Positions 12,773 through 12,773 of a DNA stretch of 12,773 nt are shown here, one piece after another. Under the pieces are notes generated by a model. That model was not told where the DNA came from. It made no database searches and saw only the letters and a list, made by a program, of their open reading frames with translations. Where the stretch lies: positions 1-12,773 of the forward strand of contig CALDPJ010000271.1 in the NCBI GenBank assembly GCA_937911795.1. Reading direction: 5' to 3'. The DNA is from an uncultured Flavobacteriales bacterium (GTDB lineage Bacteria; Bacteroidota; Bacteroidia; Flavobacteriales_D; SKUL01). Numbering within the stretch: the stretch's first letter is position 1; each line of letters starts with the position of its first letter. The position numbers and the translations under genes are program-made.

Positions 12773-12773
12773 A

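Noticed and set aside
1..12773. CRISPR array, tRNA, rRNA, insertion sequence, toxin-antitoxin or restriction system
   Set aside because: No repeat-spacer pattern, cloverleaf, transposase or defence-type motif was found on either strand.

Overview
Apart from its first ~230 bases, the window looks like a chromosomal segment of a Bacteroidota bacterium, probably Flavobacteriia-like. The evidence is the gene families (DUF4159 protein, PepSY-like small secreted protein, ATP-type PEP carboxykinase, many lipoproteins), the scarcity of Shine-Dalgarno sequences, and several perfect matches to the Bacteroidota -7 promoter box TAnnTTTG. The order within the phylum cannot be resolved by eye.

Bases 1 to ~227 do not belong with the rest. 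By hand count they are about two-thirds G+C, against about 45% just after. They hold the end of one reading frame with almost pure G/C third positions, then a Shine-Dalgarno sequence and a TTG-started lipoprotein signal peptide. This is a high-GC, proteobacterial-style gene arrangement. It is fused abruptly into the middle of hisS, so a chimeric contig join is the most likely explanation.

Layout after the join. (1) Plus strand, ~228-3324: 5'-truncated hisS, a histidine/aromatic ammonia-lyase and an alpha/beta hydrolase, coupled by 4-nt start/stop overlaps. (2) Minus strand 3391-3732: a small secreted PepSY-like protein. It is divergent from a plus-strand BASS-family transporter (3989-4879), and the 256-nt region between them carries inverted and direct repeats that look like operators. 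(3) Minus strand 4876-6565: rsmE, a small lipoprotein and a DUF4159 secreted protein, again with 4-nt overlaps. Its last stop codon overlaps the stop codon of the convergent BASS gene. (4) Plus strand 6752-7555: an unrecognised 267-aa protein, separated by a bidirectional terminator from (5) minus-strand pckA. (6) Minus strand: a small DUF423 membrane protein. (7) Minus strand 9858-12772: a three-gene cell-envelope cluster made of a TPR-CsgG-like protein that runs off the right edge, a 465-aa LPP20-type lipoprotein and a 200-aa lipoprotein with a related motif. It ends at a strong hairpin terminator.

Most of the window is ordinary housekeeping and envelope content. The items most worth a second look are the chimeric left end, the CsgG/LPP20 lipoprotein cluster (reminiscent of, but not shown to be, the FlgO/FlgP/FlgT set), the operator-like repeats upstream of the BASS transporter, and the possibly leaderless rsmE transcript. 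No CRISPR array, tRNA, rRNA, insertion sequence or clear defence system was seen. No stretch over 300 bases lacks a gene.
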